Shown here piece by piece: positions 16,092 to 24,948 of a stretch of DNA of 64,000 nucleotides. The notes beneath the pieces were generated by a model, which had not been told where the DNA came from, made no database searches, and saw nothing but the letters and a program-made list of their open reading frames with translations. How positions within the stretch are numbered: the first letter of the stretch is position 1; each line of letters opens with the position of its first letter. The DNA lies in the NCBI RefSeq assembly GCF_900188175.1, contig NZ_FZOQ01000004.1:186001-250000 (forward strand), given 5' to 3'. This DNA is from Pontibacter ummariensis. GTDB taxonomy: Bacteria > Bacteroidota > Bacteroidia > Cytophagales > Hymenobacteraceae. The position numbers and the translations under genes were made by a program.

Positions 16092-16417
16092 ATGCGTCAG
16101 ATACTTATGTCTTTCGTGTGCGTGTTTGCAGGTCTTCGTGAAATAGGCGGCTAACTGGTTTGGCTGTGGCTGAGCGAAAGGACGCCCTGGTACTACGGCC
16201 TCTTGTGAGCTGTTGCCCTGGCTGGGTATGGTGCTGTTGCCGCTTACCAACCGGCAAACTTCGGAAGAGTTTATGCAACCTATGGCGGCATTTTTATCAA
16301 CCTGGCCATCCTGTGAGGATGGAAGGTTGATCAGGTGGTGCCCGATAAGTAGGACATCATCGGGGGGCGGTTGCCTTGCTGGGCATGTGTATCACTATGT
16401 TTTCCCCACGGTCCTGA
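16092..16417 (+). pseudogene. ynfA: YnfA (UPF0060) family membrane protein, decayed
   Basis: Reading from ATG at 16092 recovers almost the whole family: MRQILMSFVCVFAGLREIGG, then LVWLWLSERTPWYYGLL, then [20 protein letters not shown], then GWKVDQVVPDK, DIIG and a terminal ITMFSPRS before TGA at 16415. The frame is broken by TAA at 16152, TGA at 16206, TGA at 16314 and TAG at 16350, and by a single-base loss in the G run at 16362-16367. At least two of the stops fall where the family has Trp (AIL-W-GWKVD and PDK-W-DIIG), implying G-to-A changes. The length of 108 codons is full for the family. The gene lies between two duplicated antiporters, so it may have been carried in with one copy and then lost function. 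Confidence 0.85.
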
Positions 16418-16807
16418 GTAGCGGGCTTCCTGCGGTTCACCCTGCTCCTGATTACGAAGTTGGAGCCTCTCATTCACTTGGAAATCTACTGGGCGATACC
16501 CCCCATAGCAGAACAATAGTACGTATAATATGTAAGATAACAGGAAACAAGCCTTTGCCATACTGTTCCGGAGCTAAGTTCTAGGAGACATAGGTGCGGG
16601 GATAAGCATTTATGAATGGCTGTGGTGCTGCCACAGGAGCTGTTCTCTGTTTTACCCTAGCCTGTAAATGGCTTTAGCGGGGACAGGTATGCCAACATAA
16701 TCACAGCCGCCTGGCTTTCCTGCGCTACCCGGTTCCACTTGCGTCACAGTTACACCTGTACAATAGTGCCTGCATGAGTTGTTGTTTTACTGCGCTACAA
16801 GGGAACT
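16418..16807. other. Gene-free stretch before the second antiporter
   Basis: About 390 bases follow the YnfA remnant. Short frames exist but none has a recognisable product or good start. I see no strong terminator, only the antiporter leader, and no convincing -7/-33 promoter pair. It may be further decayed coding DNA. Confidence 0.4.
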
Positions 16808-19063
16808 ATGGCCCACTTACCTCACTTAGTCACTGACCTGGGCATACTGCTAACTGCGGCCGGTATCACGACCCTGATCTTCAAAAGGCTGAAGCAGCCG
16901 CTGGTGCTGGGCTACATTATAGCGGGGCTGCTGGTTGGGCCGCATTTTGCCTTTTTTCCCACTATACACGAAATCGAGAACATCCGGATCTGGGCGGAGA
17001 TCGGCGTTATCTTCCTTCTCTTTAGCCTGGGCCTGGAGTTCAGCTTTAAGAAGCTGGTGAAGGTCGGCGGGGCATCGTCCGTCATGGCCTTGGTGGAGAT
17101 CGTGACGATGCTGCTGCTGGGGTACACGGCCGGGCAGCTTTTAGGCTGGTCCACCATGGACAGTGTCTTTCTGGGGGGGATCCTGTGCATCTCCTCCACC
17201 ACCATTATTGTTCGTGCCTTTAACGAGCTGGGTGTCAAGCCACAGCGTTTCGCCAGTTTGGTGTTCGGGGTGCTGATCGTGGAGGACCTGGTGGCGATCC
17301 TGCTGCTGGTGCTGCTGTCTACCCTGGCCGTGAGCCAGCAGTTTGCCGGCACCGAGATGCTGGCTGCGGTGCTGAAGCTGGGGTTCTTTCTGGCGGTGTG
17401 GTTCCTGGCGGGCATTTTCCTGATTCCGACTTTCCTGAAACGGGCAGGCAGGCTCATGAACGACGAGACGCTGTTGGTGGTGGCTATTGCGCTGTGCCTT
17501 CTCATGGTCATGCTGGCTTCACAGGCTGGCTTCTCCCCCGCTCTGGGCGCCTTTATCATGGGCTCCATCCTGGCTGAGACAACAAAAGCAGAGAAAATAG
17601 AGCATTTGATAACCCCCGTCAAAGACCTTTTCGGCGCCATCTTTTTTGTTTCGGTGGGGATTCTGATCGATCCAGGCATGATGGTAACGTACGCAGGCCC
17701 TATCGCTCTCCTGTCTGCCATCACAGTTCTAGGGAAAGTGGTCAGCATTACAGGCGGCGGCCTGCTGGCAGGGCAAGGGCTCAAAACCTCTGTTCAGGCA
17801 GGCATGAGCGTTACGCAGATCGGGGAGTTCTCCTTTATCATTGCCACCCTGGGGCTGACGCTGTATGTAACGAGCGAGTTTTTGTACCCGATCGCCGTAG
17901 CGGTCTCTGCCATCACCACCTTTACCACACCTTACATGATCCGGCTGTCTGAGCCATTGTATAAGATGTTAGAAGCGGTGCTTCCTGACCAATGGAAAGA
18001 ACGCCTGAACCGGTATAGCACCGGTGCGCATACCATCAACACGACAAGCGATTGGAAGTTGGTACTGCGGTCCTACACCACCAACATGGTGGTTTATGCG
18101 GTCGTTATTATAGCTATTGTCATGCTGGCTGACAGGTATTTGAACCCCTTTATTATAGAAAACGGGATAGAGGGTTTTTGGGCAGACGTAGGGACCACAG
18201 GAGCCACCCTGGTTATGATAGCCCCCTTCCTCTGGGCACTGGCGCTGCACCACCCCCAGAAAGAGGCGCACAGCCGGATATGGGCGAACAGCAAATACCG
18301 CAGTGTCGTGCTGGTGCTTGAGTTTGCCAGGGCAGGCGTCGCTGTGCTAGTGGTTGGTTTCCTCCTGAACCAGTTCTTTTCTACCTTGGCCGCTATCATC
18401 GGGGGGGTGGTAATCATAGCCTTGCTGGCCCTGTTCTCAGAGAGAATCCAGAACTTCTACAGGCGTATTGAAGACAGCTTTTTATCGAACCTGAATGACC
18501 GCCAGATCAGCGACGACCACAACATTGCTCCCTGGGGTGCCCATCTCACCAGCTTTCTGATCACCCCTTCCTCCGCCATCATTGGCGGCACCCTGGAGGA
18601 ACTGCAGATAAGAGAGCGGTTCGGGGTGAACATCGCTGTTATTGAGCGGGGCGAGCGCACGATCATGCCTCCTACAAGGTATGAGAGAATATACCCCTAC
18701 GATAAGATCTATGTATTTGGAACCGATGAGCACATCGAGCCTTTCCGGCAGTATGTCGTAGACGAAGGGGCTGTAGGCGCTGTGGCGGCTGGGAAAGAGG
18801 ATGTAAGGCTCCAGAAGCTCGTTATATCATCTTCTTCTGTTCTATCGAACAAGACTATAAAAGAGTCCGGGATCAGGGAAATGACAAACGGCCTGGTGGT
18901 AGGGATCGAAAGGGCGGGCACAAAGATCATGAACCCGGATTCAAACCTGACTTTTGCAGAAGGAGATATCCTGTGGATTGTCGGATCGCCTTCGCGCATC
19001 AAGCACTTAGAGGAGACTGCCGTAAAGCCCGCCCTCGACAAGCATTTTGCCGAACAAAGCTAA
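16808..19063 (+). CDS. Kef-type cation/proton antiporter with TrkA-C domains (copy 2)
   Basis: This 751-residue protein is a close paralogue of the gene at 13723, with the same order: CPA2 exchanger domain, second hydrophobic block and two C-terminal TrkA-C domains beginning near residues 584 and 675. Most of the two genes differ at many third codon positions. A tract of 120 bases (17243-17362 here, 14158-14277 in copy 1) differs at only two positions, suggesting recent gene conversion. The C-terminus has a short extra tail (ALDKHFAEQS). Possible division of labour with copy 1 cannot be judged from sequence. Confidence 0.9.
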   Translation: MAHLPHLVTDLGILLTAAGITTLIFKRLKQPLVLGYIIAGLLVGPHFAFFPTIHEIENIRIWAEIGVIFLLFSLGLEFSFKKLVKVGGASSVMALVEIVTMLLLGYTAGQLLGWSTMDSVFLGGILCISSTTIIVRAFNELGVKPQRFASLVFGVLIVEDLVAILLLVLLSTLAVSQQFAGTEMLAAVLKLGFFLAVWFLAGIFLIPTFLKRAGRLMNDETLLVVAIALCLLMVMLASQAGFSPALGAFIMGSILAETTKAEKIEHLITPVKDLFGAIFFVSVGILIDPGMMVTYAGPIALLSAITVLGKVVSITGGGLLAGQGLKTSVQAGMSVTQIGEFSFIIATLGLTLYVTSEFLYPIAVAVSAITTFTTPYMIRLSEPLYKMLEAVLPDQWKERLNRYSTGAHTINTTSDWKLVLRSYTTNMVVYAVVIIAIVMLADRYLNPFIIENGIEGFWADVGTTGATLVMIAPFLWALALHHPQKEAHSRIWANSKYRSVVLVLEFARAGVAVLVVGFLLNQFFSTLAAIIGGVVIIALLALFSERIQNFYRRIEDSFLSNLNDRQISDDHNIAPWGAHLTSFLITPSSAIIGGTLEELQIRERFGVNIAVIERGERTIMPPTRYERIYPYDKIYVFGTDEHIEPFRQYVVDEGAVGAVAAGKEDVRLQKLVISSSSVLSNKTIKESGIREMTNGLVVGIERAGTKIMNPDSNLTFAEGDILWIVGSPSRIKHLEETAVKPALDKHFAEQS

Positions 19064-19455
19064 CTGTTACTTAACAAGCGAGGTCTTTTCCCAAAAATGA
19101 TCATATGGCATAGCCCTTCTAATTTTGAGCCCTTTCGTTCTTCATTTCTGTCATCCTGTAAAGGAATCTTTTAACAGATGGGCTCCTACACCGCCTTAGC
19201 AAAGGCTTAACCTCCCAGGGGAAGAGGGGGGCTATTTCTATCCGGTTTTCTAACAGAATGGCTGTGGCTTCAAGGCTATGTTTTTCGAACGATTCTGCCC
19301 TCTGGCTGCTATGGTTCGTATAACGGCGGGGCATCGCTACTTTGTTGGTTAATTTAGTGCGGTAGTAACGATGCTGTTTGCAGGTCTTATCTCGTCTCCA
19401 CTGCCCCGGCTAGCTTTGCAAGTTAAGCGCCATAATACAGAGCCGATGCTGGTTT
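19064..19455. other. Intergenic stretch with repeat-like sequence
   Basis: This convergent gap between the antiporter and the stress protein has no credible gene. The segment TGTCATCCTGTAAAGGAATC near 19149 resembles dispersed intergenic repeats I associate with Hymenobacter and Pontibacter genomes, but only one copy is present in the window, so this is a suggestion only. Confidence 0.3.
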
Positions 19456-20307
19456 TCAGCTATTAGCCTCCGGAAACACCAACAGTGGCACCTTCCCCTG
19501 GTCCGCGACCTCTTCTGTTATGCTATCGGAGAACAGCTCCTCCCAGATACTTTCGGAGCTCGGGAACACAACCAGCAAATCAGGCTTTATCGCGTCCATG
19601 TGTTCTTTTAGCGCTTCAATTCTATTCGTATTTGGAACAGTGTGTAAAAGAATGGAGTATTCTTGCGGTTCCTGCCAGAGCTGATGCTTTCTTAGAAACT
19701 CCTCCAGTGCTCGTTTGCTCTTTTCTTCATCTGATACAAACAGGAAATGCAGCACGCTCCTGTAACTTCGGGCAAGGCGCAGCAATATACCTATGCCTGC
19801 CCTGTACCGGAACTTTTCTGGTCGGATAATGAGCGTGATGTTGGTGAAACCTTCAAACATAAACCCTTTTGGGACAACCAGCAGTGGCTTTGTCGTGCTT
19901 TTTATCAACTGCAAACTGTTACTGCCCAACAGGAAGTGCTCCAGTCCGCTTGCCCCTGAGTTACCCATTACCTGCAGTTCGATGTTGTGTTCTTCTGATA
20001 GCTGAATGGCTGCCTGAGGTAAAGGCCCCGCAACTATTTTTACCTGGTACATCACCTCTTTATGCCGTATGTGCAGCATCTGAAATAGTTGCTGCACCTC
20101 TTTTCTGAGCTTCTCCTGCCACTTTGCCTGATCTAAAGCCAGTAGTTCTGTAAACAGTTCCTGTGGGGCTGTAGCCGGGACAAGCGGTTTGTCCATGGCA
20201 TGGGCGAAAATAACTTCTCCGCCATAACGCTGCGCCAACTGCATAGCTGCCCGCAGCGCAAAGTGGGCGTTAGCAGAGAAATCGGAAAGCGCCAGGATCT
20301 TTAGCAT
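19456..20307 (-). CDS. Universal stress protein, tandem UspA domains
   Basis: The 283-residue protein has two UspA-type domains. The first (1-148) starts KILALSDFSANAHFALRAAM and ends with the ATP-binding signature G-x2-G-x9-G-S (Gly115 to Ser129, within VMGNSGASGLEHFLLGSNS), followed by LLVVP. The second (about 153-283) keeps the fold pattern but lacks that signature, so it is probably non-binding and used for dimerisation. Such proteins accumulate in starvation or oxidative stress. It is convergent with the antiporter gene and stands alone. Confidence 0.9.
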   Translation of the reverse strand: MLKILALSDFSANAHFALRAAMQLAQRYGGEVIFAHAMDKPLVPATAPQELFTELLALDQAKWQEKLRKEVQQLFQMLHIRHKEVMYQVKIVAGPLPQAAIQLSEEHNIELQVMGNSGASGLEHFLLGSNSLQLIKSTTKPLLVVPKGFMFEGFTNITLIIRPEKFRYRAGIGILLRLARSYRSVLHFLFVSDEEKSKRALEEFLRKHQLWQEPQEYSILLHTVPNTNRIEALKEHMDAIKPDLLVVFPSSESIWEELFSDSITEEVADQGKVPLLVFPEANS

Positions 20308-20562
20308 GTCTGAGGGCCTTTTATTTGCTATACGTGCCGCAACAGTTATGTTGCTGGTGTTCAGCGGTGTTTACTGAGGCCATTTAGGAGGCAAAAGGAG
20401 ACGGAAAAGCGGTGCGGTACTTAATTTATGGCGTTTGATGGAATATGGAAGCGGCCTTGAAGCGCCGGCTTCTTTAGGTGGAGCTGTGGCGGTGTTATAA
20501 AGTGGAGGGCCTTTCAACTACTTGCCAACCGACTCAGGGGGCGGCAAGAGAAAGACCCAGGC

Positions 20563-23500
20563 TCAAGGCAAAGCAGTGGCAGGAGCTGTCGAAGTCTTAG
20601 TTAGGGCTGTGGATTCCGGCACATAGGGTAGCGTAACAACAAATTCCGTCCATTCGCCTGCCTCCGTCGTGACGCTTAGCTCTCCTCCGTGCCCCTTTGT
20701 TACAATATCGTAGCTGAGGGAGAGACCCAGGCCAGTTCCCTGCCCAGAGGGCTTGGTGGTAAAGAAGGGCTGGAAGATTTTACCCTGCACATGGGGTGGG
20801 ATCCCGGTACCGTTGTCCCACACCCTGATCTCGACTTTCCCGTTTTGGCTACCGGTCGTTACCATTACCCGCGGCGCATAGTCCGCCACGCCTTGTCGCT
20901 GTTTCTGCTGTACCGAGTAGAAGGCATTGTTGTAGAGGTTCAGCAGTACCTGTCCCATTTCCTGCGGCATTACTTCCACCTTCTCCAGCTGCAAGTCAAG
21001 GTGCGTGTCCAGGAGACACTCAAAGTGCTTGTCTTTGCCCTTAACGGCAATGTAAGCTAGGCGCAGGTACTCTTCCACCAGGGCATTGAGGTTTGTCCAC
21101 TCTCTTTGGCCGGAGCTGGCCCGGGAATGCTGGAGCATGTTCTTAACAATGGCATCGGCTCGCCTGCCGTGGTGGTGTATCTTCTGTAGGTTCTGGTGCA
21201 GGCTCTCCAGGATTTCGGCTGTTTCTGCTCTCGTTTCCGGCGGCAGCTGGAGGAGCGGGCCGGCCCACAACTCCTCCACCAGACCGAAACTGAGCTCCGA
21301 GAAGTTGTTCACAAAGTTCAGCGGGTTTTGAATCTCATGGGCGATACCGGCCGTGAGTTCTCCCAGGCTAGCCATTTTTTCTTTCTGCACCAGCCGGTTC
21401 TGGGTTTGCTGTAACTCGTGGTAGGCCTTTTCTATTTCCCGGGCCTGCTCCAGCTCCCGCTCCCTCGCTTTTTTCCGCTCCCTGTAAAGGAGCCGACGGC
21501 GCTGGTACCTGTCTACCGCCACTATTCCCGCTATAAGACACAAGCCGTAGAAGGCATAAGCCCACCAGGTCCTGTACAGGGGGGGCAGGGAGCTGAAGCT
21601 AAAGGTAGAGGCCAGGCTTTCGGCGCCATAGACGTTCTTTGCCTTCACGCGAAACACATAGTTTCCCTCGTCGAGGCCGGTGTATTCTTTTTTGGTTTCG
21701 GTGGTCCAGTGCGACCAGTCCTTGTCTTCTCCCTCCAGTTTATAACTGTAGAGCAGCTGAGTAGGGGCTTCGTAAGAAGTGGCGGCAAACTCAAAGCTGA
21801 TGGAACTGACCTCATGGGGCAGGGTAAACCGGAAGCGGGGCGACTGCGTGAGGCAGGGAGCCCCGCCTCCGGCAAAGGCTCCCAGAAAAACCGTAGAGTC
21901 GCCCGACAACTTTACCTTGCGGAGCACTGTGTGCGGCCTGGTATCATAGTTTTTTGACACCCTGGAGTCATAGCGGAAAATGCCTTCGGTGGTGCCCAAC
22001 CATACAACGCCCTTGGGGTCTGTGTGTATTGTCCAGACGTCTACCTGTGGCATCCGGCTCAGTGGGATCGTATCCCAGGTGTAGGTGTTGTCTGGATGCC
22101 CGTGTAAAGGGCCGGTTTTGAACTCAGAGCTTAGCCAGATCCGCTTGTGTCGGTCTTCGGTCAAGTTGATGGCCTCGCGGGTATCGTTGGCGAAGGAAAC
22201 CCCGAACGTACTGTCAGGGGCGAGCAAAAGGCGGCTGCCTCGCTGCTGTAGGCTATAAATGCCCTCGCTGGTGCCGAAGTAAACTTTACCGTTGATACTG
22301 TGTGCTTCCAGCCGGCGTAACCTTTGGGCCAGTTGGGCAGAGGGCTTATAGTTAAAGACCGGTGCCTGCATGATCGCAGCCGGGGAAGCCTTGATGGCAG
22401 AAATATTGTCCTCACAGCTGGCCCACAGTGTCCCGGCCTTATCTTCTGCCAACCAGATTACCCTGTGTGCCACACCCTTTACCTTTCCTTCCCACTTCCA
22501 TCCGTCCTCCTGGTGGGTAAGCACAGCCAACCCATCAGATGAGCCTACAAAGAACCTGCTTGAGTCGCGCCTGGAACGGAGGATTGTCTTATACACGGTG
22601 CCATTCTCTGGGGGAGACACCCGCTGCAAAGCCCCCTTTGCCAGCACGTATACGCCCGGTGTACTCACAACCAGCAGAGCATCTCCCAAGTCCAGCAGTT
22701 TCCATACTTCGTTTTGGAGGGGCGTAATTTCCTCGAATGTGGGTGTCAGGGCATCCTCGGTTGCCACGTACAAGCCGGAGGATGTGCCAGCGTACAGGAG
22801 CTTGTCCTTTTTTAAGATAGAGAGCACAATTCCGTCCAGCCCTGTAGCCTCGCCCAGGTAAGAAACGGGGGAGGGGTAGCTAATGCGGCTGACGCCTTTG
22901 TTTAAGGAGGCCCACAGGCCACCTTCCTGGTCCTGGTAGAGGTGGAGAACCGCGTTGTCGTTCAGGCCGCTTTCCTTGTTTATGATCTTTTTTACCTCCC
23001 CCTTGTAATTAACGATCACAACACCCCGGGTAATCGTAGCCAGGGCGATGGTGCCATCGGCCAGGGCGATGCCGTGCATAAAGTATTCCTGCTCCAGGGC
23101 ATCGGCGGGCCGGGGTGCCAGTTTATGCAGGATATGATCTTTATAGAGAAACAGGCCCTGCTCGAAGGTGGCCATAAAGAAGTTGTGCCGGGAAGCCTTC
23201 GAAGCGGGAAGAGGCAACAGGGCTGTTACGTTTAAGGTATCAAACCCTTCGGTGCCAGGCAGTGCTTTAAACTGTTCATTCTCCAGCACACACAGCCCTT
23301 TTTCTTTGTCTAGGGCGTACAACTGGTTTCGGACGGTAAAAATGCGTCCAAAACCAGCCTTGCTGCCCCAGGCCTTAAAATGCCGGCCAGACCAGCGGAA
23401 AATACGCTCCCCGTTACTGAAATAGACGTCCCGGCCCAGAGCAGCAAGTTTCACGACCTTCAGGCCGGGGTACTTGCCCTGCAGGTGCGGTAACAGGGAC

Positions 23501-23850
23501 ACAAAGCGCATGTTACCAAGGGTATCAGGGGCCAAATACCCAAAGTTATTCGTGCTGCCGACAAATACCCTGCCCTCGCTGTTTTTAGCGAACTGAAAGC
23601 GGCCCTCGTAGCCGGTGCCCTGTACTAGCCGCCAGGTAATGCCATCATACTCGAGCACACCGCTCGTGTTACTCACGTACAGGATCCCTCTGTTATCCTG
23701 CATAACGCCCCAGTTCTGTGGACTGGAAATGTAGGCGTTGTTTTGATAGGCAGCAGGAGGGAAGGACTGTATAAATGGGTCGCCGGTTTGGGCCAGTAAG
23801 CTAAAACTACCTATCAGAAAAGTAACGGTAACAAGCAGGTATTTAAACAT
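20563..23850 (-). CDS. Propeller-type membrane sensor histidine kinase
   Basis: The 1095-residue protein has a signal peptide (cleavage near AQTG, residue 21-24), a long periplasmic sensor of beta-propeller repeats (about 40-640), a Y_Y_Y domain (about 680-745, YSYKLEGEDKDWSHWTTE), one membrane helix (about 755-778), a coiled coil and a kinase core. His838 lies in LTAGIAHEIQNPLNFVNNFS; the N box (LLNLYNNAFYS), G1 (VWDNGTGIPPH) and G2 (GQGTGLGLSLSYDIV) follow. There is no receiver or AraC output domain, unlike the hybrid systems used for polysaccharide sensing. No response regulator gene is adjacent, so its partner is elsewhere. Confidence 0.92.
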   Translation of the reverse strand: MFKYLLVTVTFLIGSFSLLAQTGDPFIQSFPPAAYQNNAYISSPQNWGVMQDNRGILYVSNTSGVLEYDGITWRLVQGTGYEGRFQFAKNSEGRVFVGSTNNFGYLAPDTLGNMRFVSLLPHLQGKYPGLKVVKLAALGRDVYFSNGERIFRWSGRHFKAWGSKAGFGRIFTVRNQLYALDKEKGLCVLENEQFKALPGTEGFDTLNVTALLPLPASKASRHNFFMATFEQGLFLYKDHILHKLAPRPADALEQEYFMHGIALADGTIALATITRGVVIVNYKGEVKKIINKESGLNDNAVLHLYQDQEGGLWASLNKGVSRISYPSPVSYLGEATGLDGIVLSILKKDKLLYAGTSSGLYVATEDALTPTFEEITPLQNEVWKLLDLGDALLVVSTPGVYVLAKGALQRVSPPENGTVYKTILRSRRDSSRFFVGSSDGLAVLTHQEDGWKWEGKVKGVAHRVIWLAEDKAGTLWASCEDNISAIKASPAAIMQAPVFNYKPSAQLAQRLRRLEAHSINGKVYFGTSEGIYSLQQRGSRLLLAPDSTFGVSFANDTREAINLTEDRHKRIWLSSEFKTGPLHGHPDNTYTWDTIPLSRMPQVDVWTIHTDPKGVVWLGTTEGIFRYDSRVSKNYDTRPHTVLRKVKLSGDSTVFLGAFAGGGAPCLTQSPRFRFTLPHEVSSISFEFAATSYEAPTQLLYSYKLEGEDKDWSHWTTETKKEYTGLDEGNYVFRVKAKNVYGAESLASTFSFSSLPPLYRTWWAYAFYGLCLIAGIVAVDRYQRRRLLYRERKKARERELEQAREIEKAYHELQQTQNRLVQKEKMASLGELTAGIAHEIQNPLNFVNNFSELSFGLVEELWAGPLLQLPPETRAETAEILESLHQNLQKIHHHGRRADAIVKNMLQHSRASSGQREWTNLNALVEEYLRLAYIAVKGKDKHFECLLDTHLDLQLEKVEVMPQEMGQVLLNLYNNAFYSVQQKQRQGVADYAPRVMVTTGSQNGKVEIRVWDNGTGIPPHVQGKIFQPFFTTKPSGQGTGLGLSLSYDIVTKGHGGELSVTTEAGEWTEFVVTLPYVPESTALTKTSTAPATALP

Positions 23851-23984
23851 GGCTTATGCTGTGAGGGCACCATAGGATATATACGAGTTGCAAATGATTA
23901 TTTAGGTAAAAATTTGTATTTTTATTTAAGATTTTGCTTTGTAGCAGGTTGATAATCAAAGCTTAAACATTTAAAAGTTGTGTT

Positions 23985-24389
23985 ATGCCACAAGGAACAG
24001 TTATCGCCGTTAAACCACTTGGCTACGCCAGTGAGAATACCTTGCTATATGCCCGCTCCCTGAACGCCAGTGGTGCGGAAGGCAGCGGGCCGGACACAGG
24101 ACAAGGGAATCTGGTTTACATTAAGGTGTTTGAAGAAAAAGAAAAGCTTGGGTTCGGGAGAAAGTCAGATACAGTAGTCTGGTACGAAGACACAGAGGGG
24201 CGCCTTGTCGAGGGAGACCATGTGCACTTCGAAATAAACAAGGACAGGACCAAGCCCATCCAAGGGGCACAAAACGTAAGGAGGCTTCAAGGGGGGCGGT
24301 TTTATATACCTGGGGACCTGCTTTCCAAGGTGGCCCTGCTAAGCTCCCTGCTGTTACTCGTCGCCCTTGTGCTGGATAGGCAAAGGTAG
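23985..24389 (+). CDS. Cold-shock-like N-terminal domain with C-terminal membrane helix, 134 aa
   Basis: The first 100 residues start GTVIAVKPLGYASEN and end EGDHVHFEINKDRTKPIQGA followed by QNVRR, a pattern like the OB fold of cold-shock domains (start GxVxxxxxxGY, later V-x-F-x-x, ending A-x-NV). The nucleic-acid-binding aromatic motifs are poorly kept. Residues 112-130 (LLSKVALLSSLLLLVALVL) form one membrane helix, with only four residues beyond it. A membrane-tethered cold-shock-like fold is unusual. It reads divergently from the sensor kinase. The domain call rests on pattern only. Confidence 0.55.
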   Translation: MPQGTVIAVKPLGYASENTLLYARSLNASGAEGSGPDTGQGNLVYIKVFEEKEKLGFGRKSDTVVWYEDTEGRLVEGDHVHFEINKDRTKPIQGAQNVRRLQGGRFYIPGDLLSKVALLSSLLLLVALVLDRQR

Positions 24390-24489
24390 CTGTAGCTTTG
24401 CCGCCTGTTGCCCATGCACAGCAAGGCTGCCTTGTGTTTCAGCCACAGAATGGCTAAGTTTAATTATAGCTTCAAGCTCAGGTTATTTT

Positions 24490-24939
24490 ATGGAACTACG
24501 GATAAACGGCAAAAAGCGAACAGTAACAGCAGATGCGAAAACGCCCCTGTTGTATGTGTTGCGCGATGAACTGGACATGACAGGAACAAAGTACGGTTGC
24601 GGCGAAGGCCAGTGTGGTGCCTGTACCGTGCTGCTGGGCGATGCTGCTGTCCGCTCCTGTCAGATACCGGCAAGCGCTGCGCAAGGGAAGGAGATCACCA
24701 CCATCGAAGGCCTGGCGCAGGACGGCAAACTGCACCCCGTGCAGCAGGCTTACCTGAACGAGGATGTGTTCCAGTGCGGTTACTGTGCCTCCGGTATGGT
24801 GATGTCTACCGTAGCGCTGCTGAGAGCCAAGCCTAAACCGACAGAGGAGGAAATCATAGGATTTATGAATGGCAATGTGTGCCGTTGTGGCACCTATCCC
24901 CGCATCCTGGCGGCAATAAAAGAAGCGGCGAAGGCCTAA
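24490..24939 (+). CDS. Molybdenum hydroxylase small subunit, two [2Fe-2S] clusters
   Basis: The start at 24490 gives 149 residues beginning MELRINGKKRTV, typical of the family; an upstream in-frame start would add an unrelated stretch. The plant-type ferredoxin cysteines are Cys37, Cys42, Cys45 and Cys57 (YGCGEGQCGACTVLL), and the second cluster uses Cys96, Cys99, Cys131 and Cys133 (QCGYCASGM, VCRCGTYPRI). The protein passes electrons from the molybdenum site in the large subunit encoded 9 bases downstream. It matches the small subunit of isoquinoline 1-oxidoreductase-type enzymes, which have no FAD subunit. Confidence 0.93.
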   Translation: MELRINGKKRTVTADAKTPLLYVLRDELDMTGTKYGCGEGQCGACTVLLGDAAVRSCQIPASAAQGKEITTIEGLAQDGKLHPVQQAYLNEDVFQCGYCASGMVMSTVALLRAKPKPTEEEIIGFMNGNVCRCGTYPRILAAIKEAAKA

Positions 24940-24948
24940 AGAGAGAAG

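Noticed and set aside
16912..17784. 290-residue open frame antisense to the second antiporter
   Set aside because: Same reason: the plus-strand gene is well supported and a similar antisense frame appears in the paralogue.
19119..19334. 71-residue minus-strand frame
   Set aside because: Its end is the translated form of a repeat-like intergenic sequence and there is no other support.
21418..21957. 179-residue plus-strand frame inside the sensor kinase gene
   Set aside because: It runs opposite to a well-supported kinase and encodes no known domain.
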